A stretch of 64,000 nucleotides of DNA from Acidisoma cellulosilyticum (GTDB taxonomy: Bacteria > Pseudomonadota > Alphaproteobacteria > Acetobacterales > Acetobacteraceae). The notes below the pieces were generated by a model. The model searched no databases and was not told where the DNA came from. It saw only the letters and a program-made list of their open reading frames with translations. Both the position numbers and the translations under genes were made by a program. The DNA lies in assembly GCF_020621385.1 (NCBI RefSeq), contig NZ_JAESVA010000003.1, positions 372,001 through 436,000 of the forward strand, in the 5' to 3' direction. This document shows positions 46,393 through 55,387 of this stretch, piece after piece. How positions within the stretch are numbered: the first letter of the stretch is position 1; each line of letters begins with the position of its first letter.

Positions 46393-46794
46393 ATGCCTGC
46401 AGCGGAGCTGATGCCCGAGACGAAACCTCAGACCGTGCTTGTCGTCGAGGATGAGGTTCTGGTCCGCATGGTCATCTCGGACTATCTGCGCGAATGCGGC
46501 TATCGGGTCATCGAGGCGGGGAATGCTGAGGAAGCGCTGGTCATCCTGCAATCCTCCGAAAAAGTGGATGTGGTCTTCAGCGACGTCCAGATGACGGGGC
46601 CGATGGACGGTTTCGGCCTCGCGCAATGGGTCAGGCGCAACCAGCCCTGGCTGAAGATGCTGCTGACCTCCGGCAATGCACGCGCTGCCCATACGGCGGG
46701 CGAGCTCTGCGAGGAAGGCCCGCTGGAAGCCAAGCCCTATCACCCGCAGGCCATCCTGACGCGCATTCAGCGGCTGCTGGCCGAAAACGGCTAA
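46393..46794 (+). CDS. Receiver-only response regulator
   Basis: 133 residues. 'QTVLVVEDEVLVRMVISDYL' holds the acidic pair, 'VDVVFSDVQM' the phospho-acceptor Asp, 'MLLTSGNA' the Thr/Ser and 'EAKPYHPQAIL' the Lys. No output domain follows, so it is a stand-alone receiver, common in alphaproteobacteria as a phospho-shuttle or as an adaptor of HWE kinases. No histidine kinase is adjacent. A second ATG (46411) has a nearer GGAG and could be the start. Confidence 0.85.
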   Translation: MPAAELMPETKPQTVLVVEDEVLVRMVISDYLRECGYRVIEAGNAEEALVILQSSEKVDVVFSDVQMTGPMDGFGLAQWVRRNQPWLKMLLTSGNARAAHTAGELCEEGPLEAKPYHPQAILTRIQRLLAENG

Positions 46795-46800
46795 AAAAGC

Positions 46801-46821
46801 CTGGCCGCCCGGTGCGGCCAG
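46801..46821 (-). terminator. Hairpin after the response regulator
   Basis: CTGGCCGC-CCGGT-GCGGCCAG is a perfect 8-bp stem. The A run lies to its left (TAAAAAAGC), so the U tract would be on a minus-strand transcript; on the plus strand it is only a stability hairpin. Confidence 0.45.
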
Positions 46822-46967
46822 AAAGACGCGCCCCGCGTTTCATGCTATAAGCTCCGACAATCTGGCCTAGGATTTGCATCGTCTCGCTCAACTGCGCGGG
46901 ATCGCCGCGCCGTTTGCACGTGCTGTCTGCTCATTCCGTCCCACCAGCCAAGCTGCCGGAGAATTGC

Positions 46968-48116
46968 ATGATCAAGCCGCTTCTTTACGCCGGATTGCCG
47001 CTTCTGATGACAATCGGCGGCTCCGCCGCTTTCGCGGATACAATCAAATTCGGTGTGCCCGTTCCGCTCTCCGGCCCCTATGCCTCGGCCGGCATCGATA
47101 TCGCCAATGCGGCGAAACTCGCTGCCGCCAAGATCAATGCGGCCGGCGGTGTCCTCGGTAAGCAGATCGAAATCGTCGCGGAAGATGATACCTGCGACGC
47201 GCAGACCGGCGTGCAGGCCGCCCAGAAACTGATCGACGGTGGCATCGCCATCGCGACCGGCTCCTATTGCTCGGGCGCGGCGCTGCCCGAACTCGTGGCC
47301 TTCCATCGCGCGGGCATTCCTTACGTCCTCGACGCCGCGACGAACCCCAAGCTGACCTCGATGGGTTTCGATGACGTCTTCCGCACCATCGGTCGCGATG
47401 ACGAACAAGGGCCCTTCGCCGGCGCCTATATCTCAGGCTATCTGCATGCCAAGAAGGCAGCGGTGATCGACGACAATACGACCTATTCCAAAGGTCTGGC
47501 CGATAACACGGTCGCCGCCCTGAAGAAGGACGGCGTCGACGTCGTCTATTACGATGCCATCACGCCCGGCCAGATGGATTACTCGGCCGTGTTGAGCCAT
47601 GTCTCCTCGCTCAGCCCGGATGTCATCTATTACACCGGCTATTTTTCGGAAGCCGGCCTTCTCGCCAAGGAAGCGGCGGCCCTGCACGTCACCGCCAAGA
47701 TGATGGGCGGCGACGCGACCAATGACACGACGCTGATCAAAACCGCTGGCCCCGCCGCAGAAGGCTGGACCGCGACCACGGCGCCGCTGCCGCAATTTCT
47801 GTCCGGCGCGAAAGACTTCGTGACCGATTTCACCAAGGCCTATAACACGGCGCCCGGCCCCTATTCGGCCTATGAATATGATGCGGTGAGCGTCGCCGCC
47901 AAGGCGATCGCCGATGCCGGATCAACCGACCCGAAAGCCATCACCGCCGCCCTGCACAAGATCGCGAATTATCAGGGTTTGACGGGCAGCATCACCTTCA
48001 ACAGCGTCGGTGACAGGACAATCGCGTCCTATATCACCGTCGTCGTCAAGGACGGTGCCTTTGCCCCCGGCATGAAGCTGGATGCATCCGGCGCTTGGGT
48101 TCCCGTGCAGCAGTAA
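46968..48116 (+). CDS. Branched-chain amino acid ABC transporter binding protein (system B)
   Basis: 382 residues. Signal peptide 'MIKPLLYAGLPLLMTIGGSA' cut near 'AFA'. Mature part of LivJ/LivK type: 'IKFGVPVPLSGPYASAGIDI', 'DDTCDAQTGVQAAQKLIDGG', 'ATGSYCSGAALPELVAFHRA', 'SPDVIYYTGYFSEAGLLAKE'. The Cys pair position around residue 75-100 fits the disulfide of LivJ. GGAGAATTGC precedes the ATG at 46968. It is the first gene of a four-gene operon and is likely to bind Leu/Ile/Val or related amino acids. Confidence 0.92.
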   Translation: MIKPLLYAGLPLLMTIGGSAAFADTIKFGVPVPLSGPYASAGIDIANAAKLAAAKINAAGGVLGKQIEIVAEDDTCDAQTGVQAAQKLIDGGIAIATGSYCSGAALPELVAFHRAGIPYVLDAATNPKLTSMGFDDVFRTIGRDDEQGPFAGAYISGYLHAKKAAVIDDNTTYSKGLADNTVAALKKDGVDVVYYDAITPGQMDYSAVLSHVSSLSPDVIYYTGYFSEAGLLAKEAAALHVTAKMMGGDATNDTTLIKTAGPAAEGWTATTAPLPQFLSGAKDFVTDFTKAYNTAPGPYSAYEYDAVSVAAKAIADAGSTDPKAITAALHKIANYQGLTGSITFNSVGDRTIASYITVVVKDGAFAPGMKLDASGAWVPVQQ

Positions 48117-48149
48117 CGCTTCCCTAACAGCCGGTCGGAGTACGGGCCT

Positions 48150-49049
48150 ATGAGTGAATTCGTACAACTCCTGGTCGCCGGATTGACGACCGGCTCTTTC
48201 TACGCGCTCATCGCGCTCGGCTATACGATGGTCTATGGCATCGTCCGGCTGATCAATTTCGCCCATGGCGATATCTTCATGGTCGGCGCCTTCATCGGCT
48301 GGACGGTTCTCTCCGCGGTTGCCGCGATGCATCTGCCCTGGGGCATCGGTCTGCTGATCGCGGTTCTGGTCGCCATGATGCTGACGGGCGGCATTGGCGT
48401 AATCGTCGAGCGCTTCGCCTATCAGCCGCTGCTCTCAGCGCCGAAACTCTCCATTCTCATCACCGCCCTCGGCGTATCGCTGGCGCTGGAGAATGGCGTG
48501 CTGCTGATTTTCGGCCCCCGCTTTCTGACCTATCCGCATCTGATTTCGAATGCCGGCTTCACGCTGGCCGGCGCCCAGATCAGCGACGTTCAGGTCGGTA
48601 TCATCGTCCTCAGCTTCCTGCTCATGGCCGCACTTTATGTCTTCGTGCATCACACCTTCATCGGCACGGCGATGCGCGCGCTGGCGGTCGACCGTGACGC
48701 CGCACGGCTGATGGGCATCAATGTCGAGCGCATCATCCAGATCACCTTCTTCCTCGGCTCTACGCTCGCGGCCGCCGCCGGGGTGATGGAAGGTCTCTAT
48801 TACACCCAGATCAATTTCTTCATGGGCTTCATCGTCGGCCTGCGCGCCTTCACCGCCGCCGTGCTCGGCGGCATCGGCAATATTCCGGGTGCCATGGCCG
48901 GCGGCCTTATCATCGGCCTGCTGGAAGCCTTCAGCGCCGGCTATATCTCCTCCCGCTGGACGGACGTCATCGTCTTCCTTGTGCTGATCGGCACACTCGT
49001 CATCAAGCCGACCGGGCTCTTCGGTGAGCGTGTCGTGGAGCGGATGTGA
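48150..49049 (+). CDS. livH: Branched-chain amino acid ABC permease LivH (system B)
   Basis: 299 residues, about eight TM helices. 'LVAGLTTGSFYALIALGYTM' and 'YGIVRLINFAHGDIFMVGAF' are the LivH signature, and 'ALAVDRDAARLMGINVERII' is the coupling loop. GGAG precedes the ATG. The stop overlaps the next gene's start by four bases. Confidence 0.92.
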   Translation: MSEFVQLLVAGLTTGSFYALIALGYTMVYGIVRLINFAHGDIFMVGAFIGWTVLSAVAAMHLPWGIGLLIAVLVAMMLTGGIGVIVERFAYQPLLSAPKLSILITALGVSLALENGVLLIFGPRFLTYPHLISNAGFTLAGAQISDVQVGIIVLSFLLMAALYVFVHHTFIGTAMRALAVDRDAARLMGINVERIIQITFFLGSTLAAAAGVMEGLYYTQINFFMGFIVGLRAFTAAVLGGIGNIPGAMAGGLIIGLLEAFSAGYISSRWTDVIVFLVLIGTLVIKPTGLFGERVVERM

Positions 49050-50878
49050 CGATGCAGGGTCTGACACGCCGCCCGCTGGCCACAGCGGGGATTGCCGCCC
49101 TCATCGTCGCGGCCTTTATTCCGTTCTTCTGCCACAACTATATCGTCGATGTGGCGCTCACCATCGTCACCTACGGCATCCTCGCCCTCGGCCTGAACAT
49201 CGTCGTCGGTTATGCCGGGTTGCTCGATCTCGGCTATGCGGCCTTTTTCGCGATCGGCGCCTATACGACCTCCCTTCTGGAAACGCTGACGGGTCTCAAT
49301 TTCTGGGAGACCTTGCCCTTCTCCATCGTTTTCGCGGGCATCGCCGGCATCGTCATCGGCTACCCGACGCTGCGGCTACGCAGCGATTACCTTGCCATCG
49401 TGACGCTCGGCTTCGGTGAGATCGTCCGCATCATCGCGACCAATCTCGATATCACCGGCGGCCCCAACGGCATCTACGGCATCAACCCGGCGAATTTCTT
49501 CGGTCATGATCTGACGGCGCCGAAAGCCGTCTACACGCTCGCCCTCGTCTTCCTGGTAGGCGTCCTCATCCTCGTCATCCGTCTCGGCCAGTCGCGCCTC
49601 GGCCGTGCCTGGACAAGCCTGCGCGAAGACGAGGCGGCGGCGGAGGCCGTCGGCGTGCCGACGCTCCGCGTCAAGATGCTGGCCTATGTCATCGGCGCGC
49701 TGATCGGCGGCCTGGGCGGCAGCCTGTTCGCCGCGCGCTTCGGCGCCATCGACCCGACCTCCTTCACCTATGCGCAATCCGTCAGCATCCTGATCATCGT
49801 GGTCCTCGGTGGGCGCGGCAGCATTCCGGGCGTTCTGGTCGGCGCCATCGTCGTCGCGGGCCTGCCGGAGGCGCTGCGCTTCCTCCATAACTGGCGTGAA
49901 TTCATCTTCGCCGTCGCGCTGATCATTCTCATGCTGGTGCGCCCGCAGGGGCTTTGGCCGGCAAGATTGCGCCATATCGCCGCCCCCTCGGTGGATGAGG
50001 CCCATGCCACCCCGCATGCAGACCCAGCCGAGCAGATCGCCGAAACGACGGCAGGCGAGCCGGACGTGCTGCTGGAAGCGCGCGACGTCAGCCGCGTCTT
50101 CGGCGGCCTGAAGGCCGTCGCCGGCGTCAATTTCACCGTCCATCGCGGTGAGATCCTCAGCATCATCGGGCCGAACGGCGCCGGCAAGACGACGGTCTTC
50201 AATTGCCTGACCGGCGTCATTCCGCCGACCAGCGGCGCCATCATCTGGAACGGCCGCCCGCTGACGAAGCTGGCGCCGCACAAGGTCGTGGCGCGCGGTC
50301 TGGCCCGCACCTTCCAGGGCATCCGCCTCTTCGACAATCTGACCGTCTTCGAGAATGTCCTGGTCGGCATGGATCATCGCTTCCATGTCTCCCTCGCGTC
50401 CGAAATGGCGGCCCTGCCCTATGCGCGGCGGGAGACGCATTTGCATCACGCCGCCGGGCGCAACTGGCTGGAATTCGTGGGCCTGGCGTCTCAAGCCGGT
50501 CTGCGCGCCGGCGACCTGCCTTACGGCGACCAGCGCCGGCTGGAAATCGCCCGCGCCCTCGCCGGCCAGCCTCAGCTGCTTCTGCTCGACGAACCGGCGG
50601 CCGGCATGAACCCGACCGAAAAACAGTCCCTCATGGGCCTCATCCGCCGTATCCGCGACCTTGGCACCACGGTTCTGTTGATCGAGCATGACATGCTGCT
50701 CGTCATGGGCGTCTCGGACCGCGTCATCGTCATGGATCGTGGACAGGTCATCGCGACCGGTTCGCCCCAGGACGTGCAGTCCAATCCCCGCGTCATCGAA
50801 GCCTATCTCGGCTCCGACGAGGAGGATGAGGAGGACGCGCCTGAGATTTCGTCCCTGCCCGCGGGAGCTTTGGCATGA
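49046..50878 (+). CDS. Fused branched-chain ABC permease-ATPase (LivM-LivG)
   Basis: 610 residues. Residues about 1-315 are the LivM permease ('GLNIVVGYAGLLDLGYAAFF', 'LREDEAAAEAVGVPTLRVKM'). A linker of about 25 residues leads to a LivG ATPase (about 345-595): Walker A 'GPNGAGKTT', signature 'LPYGDQRRLEIARALA', Walker B 'LLLLDEPAAGMNP', 'LLIEHDMLLVMG'. The end is acidic ('GSDEEDEEDAPEIS'). In most bacteria these are two genes; no stop codon separates them here and the linker is intact. It overlaps livH upstream and livF downstream by four bases each. Confidence 0.93.
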   Translation: MTMQGLTRRPLATAGIAALIVAAFIPFFCHNYIVDVALTIVTYGILALGLNIVVGYAGLLDLGYAAFFAIGAYTTSLLETLTGLNFWETLPFSIVFAGIAGIVIGYPTLRLRSDYLAIVTLGFGEIVRIIATNLDITGGPNGIYGINPANFFGHDLTAPKAVYTLALVFLVGVLILVIRLGQSRLGRAWTSLREDEAAAEAVGVPTLRVKMLAYVIGALIGGLGGSLFAARFGAIDPTSFTYAQSVSILIIVVLGGRGSIPGVLVGAIVVAGLPEALRFLHNWREFIFAVALIILMLVRPQGLWPARLRHIAAPSVDEAHATPHADPAEQIAETTAGEPDVLLEARDVSRVFGGLKAVAGVNFTVHRGEILSIIGPNGAGKTTVFNCLTGVIPPTSGAIIWNGRPLTKLAPHKVVARGLARTFQGIRLFDNLTVFENVLVGMDHRFHVSLASEMAALPYARRETHLHHAAGRNWLEFVGLASQAGLRAGDLPYGDQRRLEIARALAGQPQLLLLDEPAAGMNPTEKQSLMGLIRRIRDLGTTVLLIEHDMLLVMGVSDRVIVMDRGQVIATGSPQDVQSNPRVIEAYLGSDEEDEEDAPEISSLPAGALA

Positions 50879-51600
50879 CGCTGCTGACGGTCGAAGGCCT
50901 GCGGGTCGGCTACGGCAAGGTGGAAGTGCTGCACGGTATCGATGTGACCGTCGCACCGGGGGAAATCGTGGCGCTGCTGGGCAGCAACGGTGCCGGCAAA
51001 ACCACGACGCTCCGCGCGCTGTCCGGGCTGGAGCCGTTGCGCGGCGGGCTTATCACGCTGGACGGTGCGGCCATCGGCGGGATGCCCGCCCATAAGATCG
51101 CGGCCCTCGGCCTCGCCCATGTGCCGGAACGGCGGCGGCTGTTCGCGCCGCTTACGGTCGAGGAAAACCTCAAGCTCGGCGGCTATCTCATCCGCAGCCA
51201 GCAGGCCGAGCTGAAGCGCCGCATCGAGAGCATGTATGCGCTGTTTCCGCGCCTGTTGGAGCGTCGGCTGCAACTGGCCGGAACGCTGTCGGGTGGGGAG
51301 CAGCAGATGGTCGCCATCGCCCGCGCGCTGATCCTGCAGCCCAAGCTGCTGGTGCTGGATGAGCCGTCGATGGGTCTGGCCCCGCTGGTGGTGCGTTCCA
51401 TCTTCGCCATCATCAAGCGGCTGCGCGACCAGGGCATGGGCATTCTTCTGGTCGAGCAGAATGCCCGCCAGACGCTGAAGATCGCCGACCGCGCCTATGT
51501 TCTCGAAAACGGGACGATCATGCTGGAAGGTGATGCCGCAACGCTGGCGCAGGACCGCCGCGTGCAGGCGGCCTATCTGGGCGGCGCGGCGGCGGCCTGA
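50875..51600 (+). CDS. livF: Branched-chain amino acid ABC transporter ATPase LivF (system B)
   Basis: 241 residues. Walker A 'GSNGAGKTT', 'VPERRRLFAPLTVEENLKLG', signature 'LSGGEQQMVAIARALI', Walker B 'LLVLDEPSMGLAPLVV', 'LLVEQNARQTL'. Partner of the LivG half in the preceding fusion protein; starts inside its last codons (ATGA overlap). Last gene of the operon. Confidence 0.94.
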   Translation: MTLLTVEGLRVGYGKVEVLHGIDVTVAPGEIVALLGSNGAGKTTTLRALSGLEPLRGGLITLDGAAIGGMPAHKIAALGLAHVPERRRLFAPLTVEENLKLGGYLIRSQQAELKRRIESMYALFPRLLERRLQLAGTLSGGEQQMVAIARALILQPKLLVLDEPSMGLAPLVVRSIFAIIKRLRDQGMGILLVEQNARQTLKIADRAYVLENGTIMLEGDAATLAQDRRVQAAYLGGAAAA

Positions 51601-51714
51601 ACAAGGCCAGCCTAGATCCTAATGCCTAAGCGCGCGCCGATAGACGCGATATTGTGGCCATCGGGACGAAGCGGCAATCTGCGGGGATGGTCCAGCAATC
51701 CAGGCTAAGGCGTT

Positions 51715-53598
51715 ATGCATAGAGCGCGACTGCAAAGGTTTTTCGGCCGCGCTCTGCTGATCATCATCACGATCTGGGGGCTCGGGATCATTCTGCCCGA
51801 CCTCTATCGTGTGGTGGCGCCGCTCCACTCCCTCGGCACCACCATCGACAATAGCGGCAGGGTCGTCGACGTCGTCACGCCGTTCCAATCCGCTGCCCTC
51901 TCGCCCGCCGCGCAGGCCGGCATCCGGCCGGGCGACAGGCTTGATCTGACGCAGATGCGGTGCAAGGGGCTGCAAAGCCCCAGCTGCGCCAGCATCATCG
52001 CTGTTCTTGGCGGGTTCGGCGGCTTCGGCTATGTGCGGGCCGATGACAAGGTGACGCTCATCCTGCGTCCCGGCCAAGGGTTACCGGCGCGGACCCTGCA
52101 CCTGATCGCCCGGCCGGCACCGCTGGCCTTCCTGTCCCGCATCGCGCTTGTCGCCGACACCATCGTGGGGGTGGGCTTCATCCTGATCGCGTTCTATCTC
52201 GCCTGGACCAGGCCCAGCCGCATGACCTGGGGCTTTTTCCTTTACGCCATCTGGTTCAATGGCGGTCAGAACTATGCGATCTTCGCGGTCCTGCAGGCCT
52301 TGCCCTTCGGCAATCTGGCGGAAATCCTGCTCGAATCCCTGGCGCAGGGGGCAGCCTATGCCGGGCTGCTGGCTTTCGCTTTGCGCTTCCCGCATGAAAT
52401 GGTCGATCCCCGCTGGCGCCGCCTCGACGCTGGTTTGCCCTTGCTTGGCGCCGTCGTCGCGCTCTTCGCCTTGCTCTGCAGCGCCAACCTGTTCGGAATC
52501 CCGACCGGCCTGGCCAGCGACGCCTTCTTCTTTTCCATCATCCCGCTCGACGCGGCGGCGCTGCTGATCCTGGTGCTGCGCCAGCGTGAACTGGCGCCCC
52601 AGGACGAAGCGCGCATGCGCTGGGCCATCGCCGGCTGCGCCATCGGCCTGCCGGCCTTCCTGCTGGCCGAGATCTTCACCTCGACCGGGCTTCCCTATGC
52701 CCTGTTCGGCGCCATCCCCTCTCAGCTGGCCGTGCAGCTGCTTTATCTTCTCCACGGCGGCATTGCCTATTTCGTCGGCACCGCCGTGCGCCGCCGCCGC
52801 GTCGTCAGCGTCACCATCCCGCTCAGCCGTGGCGTGACGCTGACCATCCTCGCCTTCCTGCTCGGCGTGCCGATCCTTTATCTTCATGACGAGCTCGCCA
52901 CCATAAACGAGCATCTGGGCGGGGAGCTTGATCTGCCGGGCTGGTTCTGGCCCTTCGTCGTCGGCCCGCTCGCGCTGCTCCTGCTGGCCCGGCTGCATGA
53001 GCGGGCTGTCGTTCTGACGGAGCGCGCGTTCAACCGCAGCTATCACCGGGCGCAGCACATGCTGCAGCACGCCAGCCACACGGTCGTCGGTGCCAAGACC
53101 TTCACCGAGGTGGATCGGCTGCTGACCGAGGTTCCGGTCGCCGGCCTGCGCCTTGCCTCCGCCGCCGTGTTCCGCTCGCTGGACGGCACCTTCCGCCGTG
53201 TCGGCCCCAGCATCGGCTGGCCGGAGGACGGGCTGACCACGCTGGACGAGACCGCAGACGCGCTCGCTTTGCGCTGCCTGGCCGAGGACGCACCGCTGCC
53301 TCTGCCGCGCGGACGCTGGCATCGCCCCGGCCTGCCGCCGGATGACCTGGCCCCCTGCCTTGCGGTGCCGGTCCATGGCGGCGCGACCGAAAGTGCCGCC
53401 ATCATCCTGTGCGGGCCACATGTCACCGGCAGCGATATCAGCCGGGATGAGCGCAAGCTGCTCAAGCATTTCGCGAAGCAGGCGGCGCTCGGCTATGATC
53501 ATGTGGAGACCGAGGCGCTGCGGCGGGAAGTGGTGACACTCCGTGCGGCGCTCTCGGCATTCAGGATGCAAAACCCAGGCGATGCGACATCGGCCTGA
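51715..53598 (+). CDS. PDZ-like / multi-TM / GAF-like membrane sensor protein
   Basis: 627 residues. TM helix at 12-32, then a periplasmic PDZ-like region (about 35-130: 'AALSPAAQAGIRPGDRLDLT'), a membrane block of roughly eight helices (about 135-425), and a cytoplasmic part (about 435-610) that looks like a GAF domain ('AKTFTEVDRLLTEVPVAGLR', 'LAPCLAVPVHGGATESAAII', 'DERKLLKHFAKQAALGYDHV'). Neither a kinase, GGDEF nor HTH output domain follows. AAGGCG precedes the ATG. It lies 19 bp upstream of cinA, so cotranscription is likely. Function unknown; a signalling role is inferred from domain order. Confidence 0.65.
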   Translation: MHRARLQRFFGRALLIIITIWGLGIILPDLYRVVAPLHSLGTTIDNSGRVVDVVTPFQSAALSPAAQAGIRPGDRLDLTQMRCKGLQSPSCASIIAVLGGFGGFGYVRADDKVTLILRPGQGLPARTLHLIARPAPLAFLSRIALVADTIVGVGFILIAFYLAWTRPSRMTWGFFLYAIWFNGGQNYAIFAVLQALPFGNLAEILLESLAQGAAYAGLLAFALRFPHEMVDPRWRRLDAGLPLLGAVVALFALLCSANLFGIPTGLASDAFFFSIIPLDAAALLILVLRQRELAPQDEARMRWAIAGCAIGLPAFLLAEIFTSTGLPYALFGAIPSQLAVQLLYLLHGGIAYFVGTAVRRRRVVSVTIPLSRGVTLTILAFLLGVPILYLHDELATINEHLGGELDLPGWFWPFVVGPLALLLLARLHERAVVLTERAFNRSYHRAQHMLQHASHTVVGAKTFTEVDRLLTEVPVAGLRLASAAVFRSLDGTFRRVGPSIGWPEDGLTTLDETADALALRCLAEDAPLPLPRGRWHRPGLPPDDLAPCLAVPVHGGATESAAIILCGPHVTGSDISRDERKLLKHFAKQAALGYDHVETEALRREVVTLRAALSAFRMQNPGDATSA

Positions 53599-53617
53599 TA
53601 GTTGAACGGAGGCCGCT

Positions 53618-54109
53618 ATGCAGACCTTGTTGCCCCTCGCCGAAGAAGCCGGCCGCTTGCTCAAAGCCCGCGGCGAGACGATCGGCATTGCCGAATCCTC
53701 TTCCGGCGGGTTGATCTCGGCCGCCCTGCTCTCCATCGGCGGCGCCAGCGCCTATTTCCGCGGCGGCAGCGTCATCTACACGGCGCAGGCCCGGCAGGGT
53801 CTTCTCGACATCCCGAACCCGCTGCCCGCCCCTATCGAGCGCGCTTCGACCGAGCTTTACGCGACGCTGCTGGCCGATACCGTGCGCGGTCGGCTGGACG
53901 CGGTCTGGGGCATTGGTGAGACGGGGGCCACCGGCCCCACCGGCAATCGCTACGGCGATGCCGCCGGCCATTGCTGCATCGCCGTCACCGGACCCGTGTC
54001 GAAAGTCGTCACGATCGAGACGGGGTCCGATGACCGGGTCGCGAATATGCGGGCCTTCGGCGAAGCGGCACTGGCCTTGCTGGTGGAAGCGTTGCGAGAC
54101 GCGGGTTAA
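53618..54109 (+). CDS. CinA family nicotinamide-nucleotide amidohydrolase (PncC)
   Basis: 163 residues, equal to the C-terminal domain of CinA. 'ETIGIAESSSGGLISAALLS' contains the nucleophile Ser (usual AESCTGG, here AESSSGG), and 'GIGETGATGPTGNRYGDAAG' is the second conserved loop. The enzyme deamidates NMN in NAD salvage. GGAGG is five bases before the ATG. Its stop overlaps the stop of the convergent diguanylate cyclase gene. Confidence 0.88.
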   Translation: MQTLLPLAEEAGRLLKARGETIGIAESSSGGLISAALLSIGGASAYFRGGSVIYTAQARQGLLDIPNPLPAPIERASTELYATLLADTVRGRLDAVWGIGETGATGPTGNRYGDAAGHCCIAVTGPVSKVVTIETGSDDRVANMRAFGEAALALLVEALRDAG

Positions 54110-55218
54110 TCCGCGACCCGGCTGTCAGCCTGCGCCATCGGCCGCCGGTTCGCCTTGGCGCCATAGAGTTGCCGATCCGCCTGATCGATCAATACGTCGA
54201 GCGAGACCTGCGCGTCCGTATTATGGGCCAGGCCGGTGCTAAGGCTGGCGGGCCAGCCCATCTCCGCGCATGTGCGCGCGAAATCCGCGCTGATCCGCGC
54301 GGCCACTGACCGCGCGACATCCGCGTCGCCGGTCAGCAGCAGGGCGAATTCGTCGCCGCCCAAACGCCCGATCAGATCGGTCTTCCCCACGTCCTGACGG
54401 CAGATGGCACCCAGTTCGCGCAGCAGCGCATCCCCCGCCGCATGCCCGAACCGGTCATTGACCGTTTTGAAATGATCGATATCCAGAATGAGCGCCGTGC
54501 AAGGCCCTCGGGCGATGGCCTTCTCCGCCAGCTGAGAAAAGCGCCGGCGGCTGAGCACGCCGGTGAGGAAATCCGTATAGGCTTCCTCGGCCAGCGCGCT
54601 TTCCTGCATTGAGCGCACAAGATTGACGATCAGGACGGCATCGCAGAACAGAAAGAAGATCCCCTCGATCGGCGTCCCATACAGCCAGAAGGCATGCGCG
54701 GCCGGGCCGTCATTCACGATGAGCGCGGCCGAGCGCAAAGCAGAAAAAACGGCATGGGTCGTGGCCAGCACCACCAGCGGCAGGCGCGCCCTCGGCTGAC
54801 CGGGAAGACACCAGGCGAGCCAGGCCAGCACCAGCATAAAACTGGCGGCGAAAGGCCCGAGCGCGATCATGCGCAGCGTTTCGTGGGCGGGCAGCGGCGG
54901 GATGCGCGCGACCGGAACCCACAGCAGACCCAGCGGAATGGCCCAGTAGCGCGGCTTGCGCACCTGCGCCAAGGCGCCAACCCCGAGCCACAACAGGCTA
55001 TAGGCGCACAGCACCAAGGCAGAGCCGAAATCGGACAGCAGCGTGGAACCGATGACATAGGCCGCGATGACGACGGCCATGCCGCTTCCGGCCAGGCAAT
55101 ACCCTGCCCCCCACCAGGCGAGGGCGGCCGAACGCCGCGCCCATCCTGCGCCGAGGAGAAGCAGGCTGCCGAGAAAGCTGACGCCGCTCGCGAGCAGGAA
55201 CAGGTCAGAGGGGCTCAT
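54106..55218 (-). CDS. Membrane diguanylate cyclase (GGDEF domain)
   Basis: 370 residues. Six or seven TM helices (about 1-205) precede a C-terminal GGDEF domain with 'DIDHFKTVNDRFGHAAGDAL' and 'LIGRLGGDEFALLLTG'. The position of the I-site (RxxD) holds G-K-T-D, so product inhibition is probably absent, unlike the enzyme at 6308-7468. The N-terminal half resembles MHYT/7TM-type membrane sensors but has no motif I can name. It is convergent with cinA (four-base overlap). Confidence 0.87.
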   Translation of the reverse strand: MSPSDLFLLASGVSFLGSLLLLGAGWARRSAALAWWGAGYCLAGSGMAVVIAAYVIGSTLLSDFGSALVLCAYSLLWLGVGALAQVRKPRYWAIPLGLLWVPVARIPPLPAHETLRMIALGPFAASFMLVLAWLAWCLPGQPRARLPLVVLATTHAVFSALRSAALIVNDGPAAHAFWLYGTPIEGIFFLFCDAVLIVNLVRSMQESALAEEAYTDFLTGVLSRRRFSQLAEKAIARGPCTALILDIDHFKTVNDRFGHAAGDALLRELGAICRQDVGKTDLIGRLGGDEFALLLTGDADVARSVAARISADFARTCAEMGWPASLSTGLAHNTDAQVSLDVLIDQADRQLYGAKANRRPMAQADSRVAD

Positions 55219-55387
55219 CGGCAGGACAAATTTTCGTTCCTAGTCGCCGTTGTTCGGGATGACGACTGGGCGGGTATAGAGGCGGCAGCAGGGCTTTCGT
55301 CAACCGCTGCACTGGCCTGGGGGTGAGAATTGATCGGGTCTTACCGGGTGGACGCTTTGGCTCGGGGGTGGGCAGAGGCCGCGTCGG

